A stretch of DNA of 64,000 bases. Origin: Cephalotus follicularis. Taxonomy: Eukaryota > Streptophyta > Magnoliopsida > Oxalidales > Cephalotaceae. The stretch lies in assembly GCA_001972305.1 (NCBI GenBank), contig BDDD01000903.1, forward strand, positions 92,501 to 156,500, written 5' to 3'. Position 1 is the first letter of the stretch. Each line of letters opens with the position of its first letter. Below, one piece after another: positions 22,644 to 34,740 of this stretch. The notes beneath the pieces are model-generated. The model searched no databases. It was given only the letters and a program-made list of their open reading frames with translations, and was not told where the DNA came from. The translations under genes were made by a program, and so were the position numbers.

Positions 22644-24712
22644 TGTAATAACCGCAACTTCAATTAATGTATGTTGATCCAATTTTGAAATAAAATATAC
22701 ATTTTAATTGAGTTATTTGTCCAATTATACTAATTTTTATGATTGGTAATTGCTTGGGGTTGATTGGATGTGCAATTGGAGAAGTATCAAAGATTGGGAA
22801 ACCCTAAATCAGCCCAAACAGTCGACTCTCACAGGGCAACAGTCGACTGTTTGCCACGTGAAGAAGGCAGTCGACTGCCCACTATATCCAATCGACTGGA
22901 TTGCTCCAGGACAGATTCCTGGCATGTGCAGGGACAAGAATGACAGGTAAGGGTGTGGCACATGCTTCTCACCACCTGCCAGAACATGCAAAAATGAATG
23001 TTTGCATGTTCTCTGCAGACCAACAACCTGCAAATTGATTAAGAAAGAGAGAAAAGTGAAGAAAAGACAAAGCATGTGATGGAAAGGAAGAGTGAAGTGT
23101 GAGTGCGTATGAGTAGGGTAGGAATCTGACGAATTCAAGTCTTTGAGACTTATATCAGTAGATTGAATGGTGATGAGAGTGTTAGAAACACAGAGTGAAG
23201 TGAGGGTTGCTAAGGATTATTGAAGGCTTGCATTGGAAAGGATAGAAAGCCCAAAAAGGAGGACTTTGAGGCTTTAGACACTTGGTAAGTTCTCAATCTA
23301 AAATTCTCTGTAATTATGATGATAAAATGACTAGGAGAATGTTGTATATCTTCTGTCAATGAATTAGAATCAACAACTTCTTGAATTGAAATGGAAGTAG
23401 TAATGGGATCAAGTGAAATTGGTGATAGTCTCTAGAATGGATTTAATTGTTGTTAATGTTAGAAATATGCTTAATGGTTTCCTTAAGAATGTTTAAACCT
23501 TCTATGAATATTAATATCCAGAATCGGAGATTGAATATTAGTTGACATAGAATTCATGGAAGTTGTTAAATGGAAATAAGACTTGGGGAACTTGATGATT
23601 AAAGTTATGGTTGGAATTGTAATGATTATAGGTAGCTAATGAAACTTACTGGTATTGATGCATATGTTCATAAACAAACATGAATAGATTGATTCTACTG
23701 GAATTGAAAGAGTGATTGGTGAAAAGTGACTTGGAACTCAAAGAGAAAGATCAAACTCAATTGATCTTGGGATAGCGATTTGAGGTAGGGGTAACGATAT
23801 GTTATGGAAGATATGAGTATGCATAGTATGTATGGTTTTTTATTGCATGATTACATGTGTTGAATTGATTGGAAACTGAAATTGCATTGCATGACATGCC
23901 ACTGCCTACATTTTCTGGGCAGAGGCAGTCGACTGCCACCCTTGGTAGTCGACTACACAACCCATCCAGTCGACTGCCAAGGCAATGCAGTCGACTACAC
24001 AACCCAACAGCCGACTGGTTCTTAAGAGCAGCCGACGGTTCTGGGTAGAAATTGCATAAATTGATCGAATTACTACGGTTTGGTACTGTTATTGAATTGT
24101 ATATGCTTCCATCATATAGTATATATTGTTTGATGTTATTTAACATCGCTATTATTATATTTCAACCATTGTACGAGTTATGCATCAAATGCACAATTAA
24201 GGGTTTGACTATCATTTTCAAATGAAAAACTATCATGACAAGAAACTACTGATTTATCACCTATTGTTTTACTGCCTACTGTTTTGTTTCCAACTGGAAA
24301 CCACTACTGTTACTGATATCGTTTTCCTCCTATGAGAGGTACGATTACTGAATTGTTAATGTTTCTAAAGAAACCAATTTTCATATTGCATATTATACAC
24401 ATATGTAATATTACATTGAATTGCACTGATTGAATTGATTGTCTATGTTTACTGCCGTTAGTCGAGTGATAGGAGCCATCACTGACTACAGAGGTGGTCC
24501 TATGTGCCAGGAGTTGGCTAGAACATCCACCCACACTGTTCTGCATCGTAGATATTGATTGTTAGCTACCCGCTAAATGCTGGTAGTACTGTTTGCCTCC
24601 TATCATCAGCGGAGTTGGGGTGATAGCTAGGTGGCTCGACGTAGGCTAGGGGTTAGCGACGTCTTGAGCCTAATACTGGTCTTCGGACAAACCACTGGAC
24701 CGGGGTGTGACA
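22644..24712 (+). repeat. TE-G 5' LTR (2069 bp, internally deleted)
   Basis: It starts TGTAATAACCGC and ends CGGGGTGTGACA. CAGTCGACTG palindromes cluster at 22818-22905 and 23925-24040. Compared with 31263-32963 it jumps from ACCACTGGAC straight to CGGGGTGTGACA, losing the block that holds the conserved hairpin. Minus-strand frames within it are not credible genes. Confidence 0.88.
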
Positions 24713-24716
24713 AGCA

Positions 24717-24728
24717 TGGTATCAGAGC
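24717..24728 (+). other. TE-G primer-binding site
   Basis: TGGTATCAGAGC, four bases after the LTR end, is complementary to initiator tRNA-Met. It overlaps the AGCATATTCCATATATGCT hairpin at 24726-24744. Confidence 0.9.
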
Positions 24729-24817
24729 ATATTCCATATATGCTAAGCTGGGATAAGTTTCTCAGAAATTTAGTGAATTGTTTCCTAATGATTTTTTCAT
24801 TCCATATAGAAAACTGA

Positions 24818-26743
24818 ATGGATCTAAGGAGAGGTGGACGTGGAAGGCGTAGAGCTGACGAGGGGAACAATGCCCCGCCTGTTCACGAAAATGCTCCTGA
24901 AGTGAATATCCCTCCAGTACACGATGAGAGGAGTAACTTCGAACGCATGGCTGATCTTTTCCAACAGCAGATCCAAGCCAATACAGCAAACATGGAACAG
25001 ATGAGACAGATGTATGAAGCTACTCAAGCCCGACAGTGTGTTCCAGAAGTCAATCATGTCGGTGATTTTGGTAGAGACCTAGAGCGGTTCATGCGATAGA
25101 ATCCTCCAACCTTTAATGGCGAGTTGAATGCTACCATAGCTGAACGATGGATCGGGGACCTAGAAAAGATATTTGCTGCTCTAGAATGCACCGATGACCA
25201 AAAGCTTAATTTTGCTGTGTACCGCTTGTGGGGCGAGGCAACTTATTGGTGGGAGGGAATTGAAGCGAAATGGGAAGCCCGTGGACTCGACAGGACTTGG
25301 GACGGATTCCAGTCCGAGTTTCTTGGTACTTATGTACCGCAGATTGAGCGGGACCGATGGGAGACTGAACTGATGGAGTTACGTGAAGGGGATATGACTG
25401 TAGCTCAATACCAGACTAGATTCGTGGAGCTGGCGGGACACACACCTTATCTTGTGGAGGGTGAGTCATGGATGATCCGAAGGTTCTTGAAGGGCCTTCG
25501 ACCAGATATCAGGTCCAAATTGTTATTGTTACAGCTGACCACTTTTGTTGATGTTGCTAAAAGAGCAATGATTCTGGAAGCTGACGCGAATGAAAGGAGA
25601 GCAGAACGGTCTCGAGTTGTTCCATCGACGGTTGCACAGTCAAGGGGGCAGGGAAGTAATAATCCTGCTAAGTGAACCAGATTTGACAACAAGGGGCAAG
25701 GGAGTTCTCAATGCACACGATCAAGGACACCTAACCGAAACAGTCAATCGAATGCGAGTGGATGTACCTTCAATGGTCGTCCGAATCATGATGAGTCTGA
25801 ATGCTGGAAGAAGACGGGAAAGTGCTTGAGGTGTGGTTCACAAGGTCACATAGTGATGAATTGCCCAATGACTAGGGAACAAGTGCGCGGCCAACAAGGG
25901 AATGCTGGTGCTAGTGGTAGTATTGCGGCAGCTCAACCGCGAAGAGACACCGGAAAGGGGATCATGAAAGGTAGAGTCTATACCTTATCTAAAGATGATG
26001 TGCCAGAATCTTCTACTGTTGTGGGAGGTACTATCTATATATCTGGCATGTTAGCTCATGTATTGATTGACCCTGGTGTGACACATTCATTCATTGCATC
26101 TGAATTTGCTCACAAATTGCATGGTGTTACTACTAGACTATCATATGTTTTGGAAGTAAGTACTCCTACGGGTACTTGTCTTTTATCGGATACTGTTATG
26201 AAAGACTGTGAAATTGTGATAGCTGGGATTGAACTATCCGCTGACTTGATAGTGTTACCTATCCGAGATTTTGATGTAATCTTGGGGATGGATTGGCTGT
26301 ATGCTCATCATGCTTGTGTTGATTGCTACAACAAGATGATGACATTTTTCCTGAAAGATGGGACTGAGTGCAAATTTATCGGAGAGAAGGATGCTACTGC
26401 TCCGATCATTTCACATACACGAGCACAAAAATATCTCAAGCAAGGATGCGAAGGTTACTTGGCGTATGTGATTGATCATACGAAAGGTACGCCTAATATT
26501 GAACAAGTGCCTGTTGTATGTGAATTTTCGGATGTATTTCTAGATGAACTCACTTCATTGCCACCGGAGAGAGATATAGAATTCAGCATTGAGCTATTGC
26601 CTGGAACTGCTCCTATATCTAGAGCACCGTACCGAATGGCTCCTGCTGAGTTGAAGGAGTTGAAAGTTCAACTACAAGATTACCTTGACAAAGGATTTAT
26701 CAGACCGAGTGTATCACCGTGGGGGCACCGGTTCTATTTGTGA
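24818..26743 (+). pseudogene. TE-G gag-protease
   Basis: One reading frame runs from the ATG at 24818 to 26743 with two nonsense codons, TAG at 25097-25099 and TGA at 25673-25675. It encodes a gag capsid region (ERWIGDLEKIFAALECT, FAVYRLWGEATYWWE, TYVPQIERDRWETELMEL), one clear CCHC knuckle ([14 protein letters not shown]) and an aspartic protease. The protease motif reads [11 protein letters not shown] instead of the usual D-S/T-G-A. The frame ends through loss of one G in the WGAPV region at about 26727, before RT. From 25791 on, the sequence is repeated at 27763. Confidence 0.88.
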
Positions 26744-29734
26744 AAAATAAGGATGGATCGATGCGATTATGCATTGATTACAGGCTGCTACATCAAGTGA
26801 CGGTGTAGAACAAGTATCCTCTACCACATATTGAGGAGTTGTTCGACCAACTGCAGGGCTCAACCGTATACTCCAAGCTTGACCTGAGAACAGGTTACCA
26901 TCAGTTGAGGATTAGAGAAGGTGATGTGGAGAAAATTGCATTTCGAACCAGATATGGGCATTACGAATTTTTGGTACTGCCATTTGGTTTGACTAATGCT
27001 CCTGCAGCCTTTATGTGTCTGATGAACAGGGTGTTCCAACCTTACCTGGACCAGTTTGTCGTCATATTCCTAGATGACATCCTGATCTATTCAAAGAGCA
27101 TTGATGAACACATGCAACATTTGCGGATTGTATTGCAGACACTACGGAAGGAGCAACTGTATGCCAAATTCAGCAAGTGTGAATTTTGGCTGGATCAGTG
27201 ACTTTCTTAGGTCACATAGTGTCGAGTGAAGGATTGTCAGTGGACCCTGCGAAGATTGAAAGCATTGTTGATTGGCCCCAACTGAAGAACGTGACGGAGG
27301 TTCGTAGTTTCTTGGGTTTGGCTGGCTACTACCGAAGGTTCATTAAGGGATTTTCGAAACTTACTACACCACTGACACAGTTGACTCAGAAGAAATCCAG
27401 TTTTGTGTGGGATGATTCCTGCGAAGCGAGTTTGCAAGAATTGAAGAGTCGGCTGATTTCGGCTCCAGTGTTGGCATTACCGGAAGGTAATGAGGGTTTT
27501 ACTGTCTACACTGATGCCTCTGGGAAAGGATTCGGATGCGTACTTATGCAACATGGTAGGGTGATTGCATACGCATCGAGGAAGTTGAAACCGTACGAGG
27601 AAAACTATCTCGTACACGATCTGGAGTTGGCAGCCATAGTGTTTGCTTTGCAGAAATGGAGGCACTATCTCTATGGTGCTCAGTTTGAAATCTTCACTGA
27701 CCACAAGAGCTTGAAGTATTTGTTTACCCAGAAGGAGCTCAACATGAAACAGAGGCGATGGAATGAGTCTGAATGCTGGAAGAAGACGGGAAAGTGCTTG
27801 AGGTGTGGTTCACAAGGTCACATAGTGATGAATTGCCCAATGACTAGGGAACAAGTGCGCGGCCAACAAGGGAATGCTGGTGCTAGTGGTAGTATTGCGG
27901 CAGCTCAACCGCGAAGAGACACCGGAAAGGGGATCATGAAAGGTAGAGTCTATACCTTATCTAAAGATGATGTGCCAGAATCTTCTACTGTTGTGGGAGG
28001 TACTATCTATATATCTGGCATGTTAGCTCATGTATTGATTGACCCTGGTGTGACACATTCATTCATTGCATCTGAATTTGCTCACAAATTGCATGGTGTT
28101 ACTACTAGACTATCATATGTTTTGGAAGTAAGTACTCCTACGGGTACTTGTCTTTTATCGGATACTGTTATGAAAGACTGTGAAATTGTGATAGCTGGGA
28201 TTGAACTATCCGCTGACTTGATAGTGTTACCTATCCGAGATTTTGATGTAATCTTGGGGATGGATTGGCTGTATGCTCATCATGCTTGTGTTGATTGCTA
28301 CAACAAGATGATGACATTTTTCCTGCAAGATGGGACTGAGTGCAAATTTATCGGAGAGAAGGATGCTACTGCTCCGATCATTTCACATACACGAGCACAA
28401 AAATATCTCAAGCAAGGATGCGAAGGTTACTTGGCGTATGTGATTGATCATACGAAAGGTACGCCTAATATTGAACAAGTGCCTGTTGTATGTGAATTTT
28501 CGGATGTATTTCTAGATGAACTCACTTCATTGCCACCGGAGAGAGATATAGAATTCAGCATTGAGCTATTGCCTGGAACTGCTCCTATATCTAGAGCACC
28601 GTACCGAATGGCTCCTGCTGAGTTGAAGGAGTTGAAAGTTCAACTACAAGATTACCTTGACAAAGGATTTATCAGACCGAGTGTATCACCGTGGGGGCAC
28701 CGGTTCTATTTGTGAAAAATAAGGATGGATCGATGCGATTATGCATTGATTACAGGCTGCTACATCAAGTGACGGTGTAGAACAAGTATCCTCTACCACA
28801 TATTGAGGAGTTGTTCGACCAACTGCAGGGCTCAACCGTATACTCCAAGCTTGACCTGAGAACAGGTTACCATCAGTTGAGGATTAGAGAAGGTGATGTG
28901 GAGAAAATTGCATTTCGAACCAGATATGGGCATTACGAATTTTTGGTACTGCCATTTGGTTTGACTAATGCTCCTGCAGCCTTTATGTGTCTGATGAACA
29001 GGGTGTTCCAACCTTACCTGGACCAGTTTGTCGTCATATTCCTAGATGACATCCTGATCTATTCAAAGAGCATTGATGAACACATGCAACATTTGCGGAT
29101 TGTATTGCAGACACTACGGAAGGAGCAACTGTATGCCAAATTCAGCAAGTGTGAATTTTGGCTGGATCAGTGACTTTCTTAGGTCACATAGTGTCGAGTG
29201 AAGGATTGTCAGTGGACCCTGCGAAGATTGAAAGCATTGTTGATTGGCCCCAACTGAAGAACGTGACGGAGGTTCGTAGTTTCTTGGGTTTGGCTGGCTA
29301 CTACCGAAGGTTCATTAAGGGATTTTCGAAACTTACTACACCACTGACACAGTTGACTCAGAAGAAATCCAGTTTTGTGTGGGATGATTCCTGCGAAGCG
29401 AGTTTGCAAGAATTGAAGAGTCGGCTGATTTCGGCTCCAGTGTTGGCATTACCGGAAGGTAATGAGGGTTTTACTGTCTACACTGATGCCTCTGGGAAAG
29501 GATTCGGATGCGTACTTATGCAACATGGTAGGGTGATTGCATACGCATCGAGGAAGTTGAAACCGTACGAGGAAAACTATCTCGTACACGATCTGGAGTT
29601 GGCAGCCATAGTGTTTGCTTTGCAGAAATGGAGGCACTATCTCTATGGTGCTCAGTTTGAAATCTTCACTGACCACAAGAGCTTGAAGTATTTGTTTACC
29701 CAGAAGGAGCTCAACATGAAACAGAGGCGATGGG
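25791..29734. repeat. 1972-bp tandem duplication inside TE-G
   Basis: Unit 1 is 25791-27762 and unit 2 is 27763 to about 29734, at an exact offset of 1972. The junction joins RNase H sequence (AGAGGCGATGG) to gag zinc-knuckle sequence (AATGAGTCTGAATGC). The units share their frameshifts and stops; I noticed one difference (FFLKDG at about 26352 versus FFLQDG at about 28324). The chimeric frame 27186-28715 is a product of this junction and not a natural fusion protein. Confidence 0.95.
26744..27762 (+). pseudogene. TE-G RT-RNase H, copy 1
   Basis: Frames at 26839-27201 and from 27186 encode reverse transcriptase ([47 protein letters not shown]) and RNase H ([45 protein letters not shown]). 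A stop after HQVTV at about 26804 and a one-base loss in LDQ-VTFLGHI at about 27199 break it. It ends at the duplication junction. Confidence 0.88.
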
Positions 29735-29877
29735 TGGAATTCTTCAATGATTACAATTGCAATATTCAATACCACCCGGGAAAGGCAAATGTAGTGGCTG
29801 ATGCGCTGAGTCGCAAAGCGATGATTGCTGGAGCAATAATGTCACAGTGGAAGCTATTGGAGGAAATTCAGAGGTGA
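27763..29877 (+). pseudogene. TE-G protease-RT-RNase H, copy 2
   Basis: This is the second unit of the duplication plus the following RNase H end. It repeats the CCHC knuckle, the DPGV protease motif, RT with FLDDILIYS, and RNase H, then continues past the duplicated part into [20 protein letters not shown] and [10 protein letters not shown]. It carries the same frameshifts as copy 1, and a TGA at 29875-29877 replaces a tryptophan (RW to R-stop). Confidence 0.88.
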
Positions 29878-31262
29878 AATCCGTTCATGATTTCCCGAGG
29901 AGTGATTGTGGCAAGTATGAGAGCACAACCGGAACTTCTTGAACTTATTCTGACTGCTCAGTACAGTGACACTGAATTATGGAGTATTCGTGAGAACCTA
30001 GACACTGATTCTGAGTTCTCCGTACATACTGATGGCATACTGAGGTTTTGAGGAAGGATATGTGTTCCGGATGACGAGAGTATCAAGAATGAGCTATTGC
30101 AACAAGCTCATAAATCAAGATACAGCGTTCACCCAGGAAGTTCCAAGATGTGGCACGACCTGAAGAAGAATTACTGGTGGAGCGGCATGAAGAGAGAAAT
30201 TGCTGAATATGTAGCAAGATGTTTGACCTGTCAGAGAGTGAAGCCTGAACATCAAAAACCGTCGGGACTGCTACAATCGCTACCAGTGGTTGAATGGAAA
30301 TAGGAGCACGTGACCATGGACTTTGTGTCAGGATTACCGAGGTCACGAAATCAACATGAAGTGGTGTGGGTTGTTGTGGACAGACTCACTAAGTCTGCAC
30401 ACTTTCTTCCGATGAACATGACACATTCTATCAAGAAGCTTGCTCGATTGTATATCTGGGAGATAGTAAGATTACATGGGGTGCCGGTCAGTATTGTCTG
30501 CGACCGAGATGCTAGATTTACTTCAAGGTTCTGGAAGAAGTTCCAAGCAGCCATGGGGACAACCTTGAATTTTAGCACTGCATTTCATCCACAGACTGAC
30601 GGACAGTCCGAGCGTACTATCCAGACTCTGGAGGATATGTTACGGGCTTGCATGATTGATTTTGCTGGGAGTTGGGAAGATCATCTAGCATTGATTGAAT
30701 TCTCTTACAATAACAGTTTTCACACCAGCATTGGAATGGCTCCCTATGAAGCTTTGTATGGGAGAAAATGCAGATCACCTATATGCTGGGATGAAGTAGG
30801 TGAGAGACAAGTATTGGGACCGGACTTGGTACAAGAGATCACTGATAAAGTGGAGATGATCAAGAGGAGACTGCTAGCTGCACAAAGTCGGCAGAAGAGT
30901 TACGCCGACAGCAATAGAAGAAAGCTGGAATTTGAGAAGGGAGATCTTGTGTTCTTGAAGATCTCGCCTTCGAAAGGGATATACCGTTTTGGCCTCAAAG
31001 GGAAGATAGCTCCAAGGTACATTGGACCTTACGAGATACTGGAGAGAATGGGGGAGGTAGCATATCAGATTGCATTACCGCCTAGCTTATCGGACGTGCA
31101 TAACGTATTTCATGTTTCCATGTTACGAAAATACGTACCCGACCCATCTCACATTTTGAGCTACGACCCTGGATTCATCAGTCCGAGACTGACATATGAA
31201 GAAAGGCCGACAAGAATTGTGGATAGAATGGAAAAGGTTCTAAGAAACAAGACCATCCCTAT
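29878..31262 (+). pseudogene. TE-G integrase, tail deleted
   Basis: The N-terminal zinc-binding region (HPGSSKMWHDL, YWWSGMKREIAEYVARCLTC) is followed by the core in an open stretch 30310-31275 (MDFVSGLPRSRNQHE, DRLTKSAHFLPMNM, CDRDARFTSRFW, HPQTDGQSERTIQTLEDML) and by GPYEILERMGEVAYQIALP. TGA at 30049-30051 and TAG at 30301-30303 interrupt it. After RNKTIPI the frame runs into LTR sequence, so the chromodomain-like tail is missing. Confidence 0.9.
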
Positions 31263-32963
31263 AATCGGAGATTGAATATTAGTTGACATAGAATTCATGG
31301 AAGTTGTTAAATGGAAATAAGACTTGGGGAACTTGATGATTAAAGCTATGGTTGGAATTGTAATGGTTATAGGTAGCTAATGAAACTTACTGGTACTGAT
31401 GCATATGTTCATAAACAAACATGCATAGATTGATTCTACTGGAATTGAAAGAGTGATTGGTAAAAAGTGACTTGGAACTCAAAGAGAAAGATCAAACTCC
31501 ATTGATCTTGGGATAGCGATTTGAGGTAGGGGTAACGATATGTTATGGAAGAAATGAGTATGCATATTATGTATGGTTATTTTCTGCATGATTACATGTG
31601 TTGAATTGATTGGAAATTGAAATCGCATTGCATGACATGCCATTGCCTGCAATTTTTGGGCAGAGGTAGTCGATTGCCACCCTTGGCAGTCGACTACACA
31701 ACCCATCCAGTCGACTGCCAAGGCAATGCAGTCGACTACACAACCCAACAGCCGACTGGTTCTTGAGAGCAGCCGATTGTTCTGGGTAGAAATTGCATAA
31801 ATTGATCGAATTGCTACGGTTTGGTACTGTTATTGAATTGTATATGCTTCCATCATATAGTATATACTGTTTGATGTTATTTAACATCGCTATTATTATA
31901 TTTCAACCATTGTACGAGTTATGCATCAAATGCACAATTAAGGTTTGACTATCGTTTTCAACTGAAAAACTATCATTACAAGAAACTACTGATTTAACAC
32001 CTACTGTTTTACTGCCTACTGTTTTGTTTCCAACTGGAAACCACTACTATTACTGATATCGTTTTCCTCGTATGAGAGGTACGATTACTGAATTGTTAAT
32101 GTTTCTAAAGAAAACAATTTTCATATTGCATATTATACACATATGTAATATTACATTGAATTGCACTGATTGAATTGATTGTCTATGTTTACTGCCGTTA
32201 GTCGAGTGATAGGAGCCATCACTGACTACGGAGGTGGTCCTATGTGCCAGGAGTTGGCTAGAACATCCACCCACACTGTTCTGCATCGCAGATATTGATT
32301 GTTAGCTACCCTCTAAATGCCGGTAGTACTGTTTGCCTCCTATCATCAGCGGAGTTGGGGTGATAGCTAGGTGGCTCGACGTAGGCTAGGGGTTAGCGAC
32401 GTCTTGAGCCCAATACTGGTCTTCGGACAAACCACTGGACTGATTGATTGTACCCTTGTGCGGTATTCTTGCATATGGATTGTTTATGGCCACTTGGCAT
32501 GATTGCTTATATATTGGCTCATTTAAATGTTATTTTGATATAAAATGTCATACATGTTGCATCCATATATTCCTTATCATACATTATCATTATACTTAGC
32601 CAAGTGAGAACAACGGCTAACCCCTACCATTTCAGATTAAGCAAGGACTTTTGGAGACTGCTGCTAAAGCTTGGAGAACTTCTTATTGTATTTAAGGTTG
32701 TTGTTCTTATTTTATATTGTATTGTATCGAACGAATCACATCCCGTGATGTGTTCTTTTATGAAAGGATAATTGTGGATTTACCCGCACGTAGTATGGGA
32801 TACGTGCGGACGACTTGTATTTTTATATTCCGGCTTATCGAATGCTTCGGCAAATTTAGTTATGAATTGTTAATTGAATGGCTGGAATATTATGTATGCT
32901 TATTTCTGATATCACCACATATGCTGGTCCATTGTACGTAAACCGAAATAGCGGGGTGTGACA
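31263..32963 (+). repeat. TE-G 3' LTR remnant
   Basis: It matches the 5' LTR from 23522 (AATCGGAGATTGAATATTAG) to the end, with an extra block of about 510 bp (about 32441-32950) missing from the 5' LTR but present in TE-I. It contains CAGTCGACTG palindromes at 31665-31785 and the conserved hairpin at 32596-32620. Confidence 0.88.
32596..32620 (+). promoter_or_regulatory. Conserved LTR hairpin, TE-G
   Basis: TTAGCC, 13 nt, GGCTAA, then CCCC on the plus (sense) strand, 343-367 bp before the LTR end. Confidence 0.55.
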
Positions 32964-32968
32964 ACAAC

Positions 32969-34654
32969 AGTCAGGCAGTATATGTAACGCCGCCAACTCC
33001 TGGCCCCACGCTACACTCCCACTCCGGTCCCTACTCCAGGCAATTGAGCGAGGAAACAGTACAGTACAGTGAGTCACCCAGCCAAACTCGTTGCCCCTAG
33101 GTCAACCCTACCACTAGCCGGCGCTGGAAGCCTCCACCATGCAACCAGTGGCTCAAGCACAGTCACATAGCAATTCACAGAGCAAACAGTGAATTAAACA
33201 GTAAACAGTGCAGTCAACGGTACAGTGGTGATCGATTAGATCAACAACAGGCAGTCCATTTTAAAATATTTCTGAAGTAATAAATATTTGAAATGTGCAA
33301 TTTCAGTAGTAGAAATCCCTTGAATAATTCAGTAGTGAAAATCGTTTACCAGTCCATTCGAAAATACGTTATTAACCAATACATACTTTCATACTCAAAA
33401 TAGCATATTCCGAGTTCACATATGCATTTCCATACATCACAGCTTTAGAAATCATAAACGATTTACAAACAGTAACCGAACAGGCAGTAACCAGTGTATA
33501 TGCAATGCATACAAATGCTCTAATGCATCCTAAGCGAAATCGGGATCGTCGCGCTTCGTTTTAAGCAAGACGGGACCAAACAGCAGCTTGGCAGTCGGCT
33601 GGATTTTCCACCAGTCGGCTGTTCTAGGAATTCAGTACATGAGTAGCCGTCTGGTTCCTTCTGCCAGCCTACTGGTTCATCAGGCAGTCGATTGTCATCC
33701 TTCAACAGTCGACTATTTCAATTGAGTAGTCGGCTGTCTTCCTGCGACAGTCGACTGTTCTGGGAAACAGTTGCATGCAATCCGATCTATACCACTTAAA
33801 TAGATCATTACTAGCATCCAATATATGTTCTCAAGGCAGTAAATCATCATTCAGCCCATCACAGTCTCATAGAACACAACAGTAGCATGCATCTTATCCA
33901 GTAATCCAATACTAAGATAAAACTCAACATGCATGTACATAAGTTCAAAGATTCTCAACAGTAACATGGCATCTGTAAAACTAGTAGTTATCATGGTCAT
34001 ATCAACTGAGCATTATGGCTTATACTAGCAGACAACCAATTGCATAACATGCAGTAATATTGAACTCAAAATACAATCATAATTTCCCCTACCTTTTGAT
34101 TCCAAGTTAGGAATCTGTAAGTCCTCCTCTTTGTGTTCCAACAGTGACGTTTTGGGCACCCCAGAAGTTCCAACTCCAAGCCCAGTAGCTCCAAGAACAG
34201 TCCAATAGCTCCGACCCGCTCCAACCTTCAACAATGGAGAAACACTCCCTTCCCTCTTTTCTCTGTGTTTTTTCTCTACTGTCCTCTTTGGTTCTTAGAC
34301 TTTTCAGTGCCAGGATGAAGGAGATGAGGGAAGACGTTTTATGCAGGGAGTTTCTCTCCCTCTCTTCCTTAGCTCCTCTCACTCCTGGCAGATCGTTACC
34401 ATGTGGCTCGACAGTTGGCCAATCGACTGGTTCATCCCACCAGTCGACTACTCCCATAAGCAGTCAACCAGTCGGTTGGTCTACTGCACTAGTCGACAGC
34501 TCTTAGTGTACATACTAAGCAATCACACTTCTAAGTACTTAATTGATTTAAAATCAACATCATCAAATTCGGAAAATCCATCTTTTTATTAATTCCACAA
34601 GTAAAGTACATTTACATTGTGAAATTACAATACATGAAATTTCTGGATGTTACA
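32969..34654 (-). repeat. TE-D 5' LTR, part 2
   Basis: This continues the LTR from 22643 to its outer end at 34654 (minus start TGTAACATCC), followed by the CCCCA target duplication. Relative to the 3' LTR about 230 bp are lost at about 34383 (CTCCTCTCA joined to CTCCTGGCAGATCG), which removes part of the outer CAGTCGACTG cluster. Confidence 0.88.
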
Positions 34655-34740
34655 CCCCAACTCTCTCAAAAACCTCAAAATGACCAATATAGCGTGGAGC
34701 TAATTTTCCCTTTTTCCAAAACCTTTGCACGCCCTTCCAT
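34655..34740 (-). pseudogene. TE-C integrase, piece 2 of 4
   Basis: The 86 bp encode the region just before the chromodomain-like tail: KGVQRFWKKGKLAPRYIG and FEVFERVG. They fit exactly between piece 1 (GEVTYQLALP, ending at 5889) and piece 3 (SVGDHVFLKVSP, from 46507). The segment lies between the TE-D (CCCCA) and TE-H (TCCAT) duplications. Confidence 0.88.

Larger units (their letters stand above)
22644..32963 (+). mobile_element. TE-G: plus-strand chromovirus nested in TE-D LTR
   Basis: It is flanked by ACAAC at 22639-22643 and 32964-32968. It has a 5' LTR (22644-24712), a tRNA-Met primer site, gag-protease, RT-RNase H with a 1972-bp tandem duplication, integrase to 31262 and a 3' LTR remnant (31263-32963). 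The 5' LTR lacks about 510 bp near its 3' end that the 3' LTR and solo LTR TE-I have. The 3' LTR lacks its first 880 bp together with the polypurine tract and the integrase tail. Nonsense and frameshift changes make it inactive. Confidence 0.92.
5890..34654 (-). mobile_element. TE-D: chromovirus with three nested insertions
   Basis: TE-D is flanked by CCCCA at 5885-5889 and 34655-34659. In sense order (right to left) it has a 5' LTR (34654-21950, split by TE-G), the tRNA-Met primer site, gag-protease (21837-19984), reverse transcriptase and RNase H (19983-19069 and 12424-12122, split by TE-F), integrase (10046-8550, separated by solo LTR TE-E), a polypurine tract and a 3' LTR (8502-5890). The order is complete, so apart from insertions it is structurally whole. 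Nonsense changes at 9060-9062 and 19245-19247 and stops or frameshifts near 19930-19983 inactivate pol. The 5' LTR lacks about 230 bp present in the 3' LTR (counterpart of about 7990-8230). Confidence 0.9.

Noticed and set aside
27186-28715. 509-codon frame looking like an RT-RNase H-gag knuckle-protease fusion
   Set aside because: It spans the junction of a 1972-bp tandem duplication and is an artefact of that junction.
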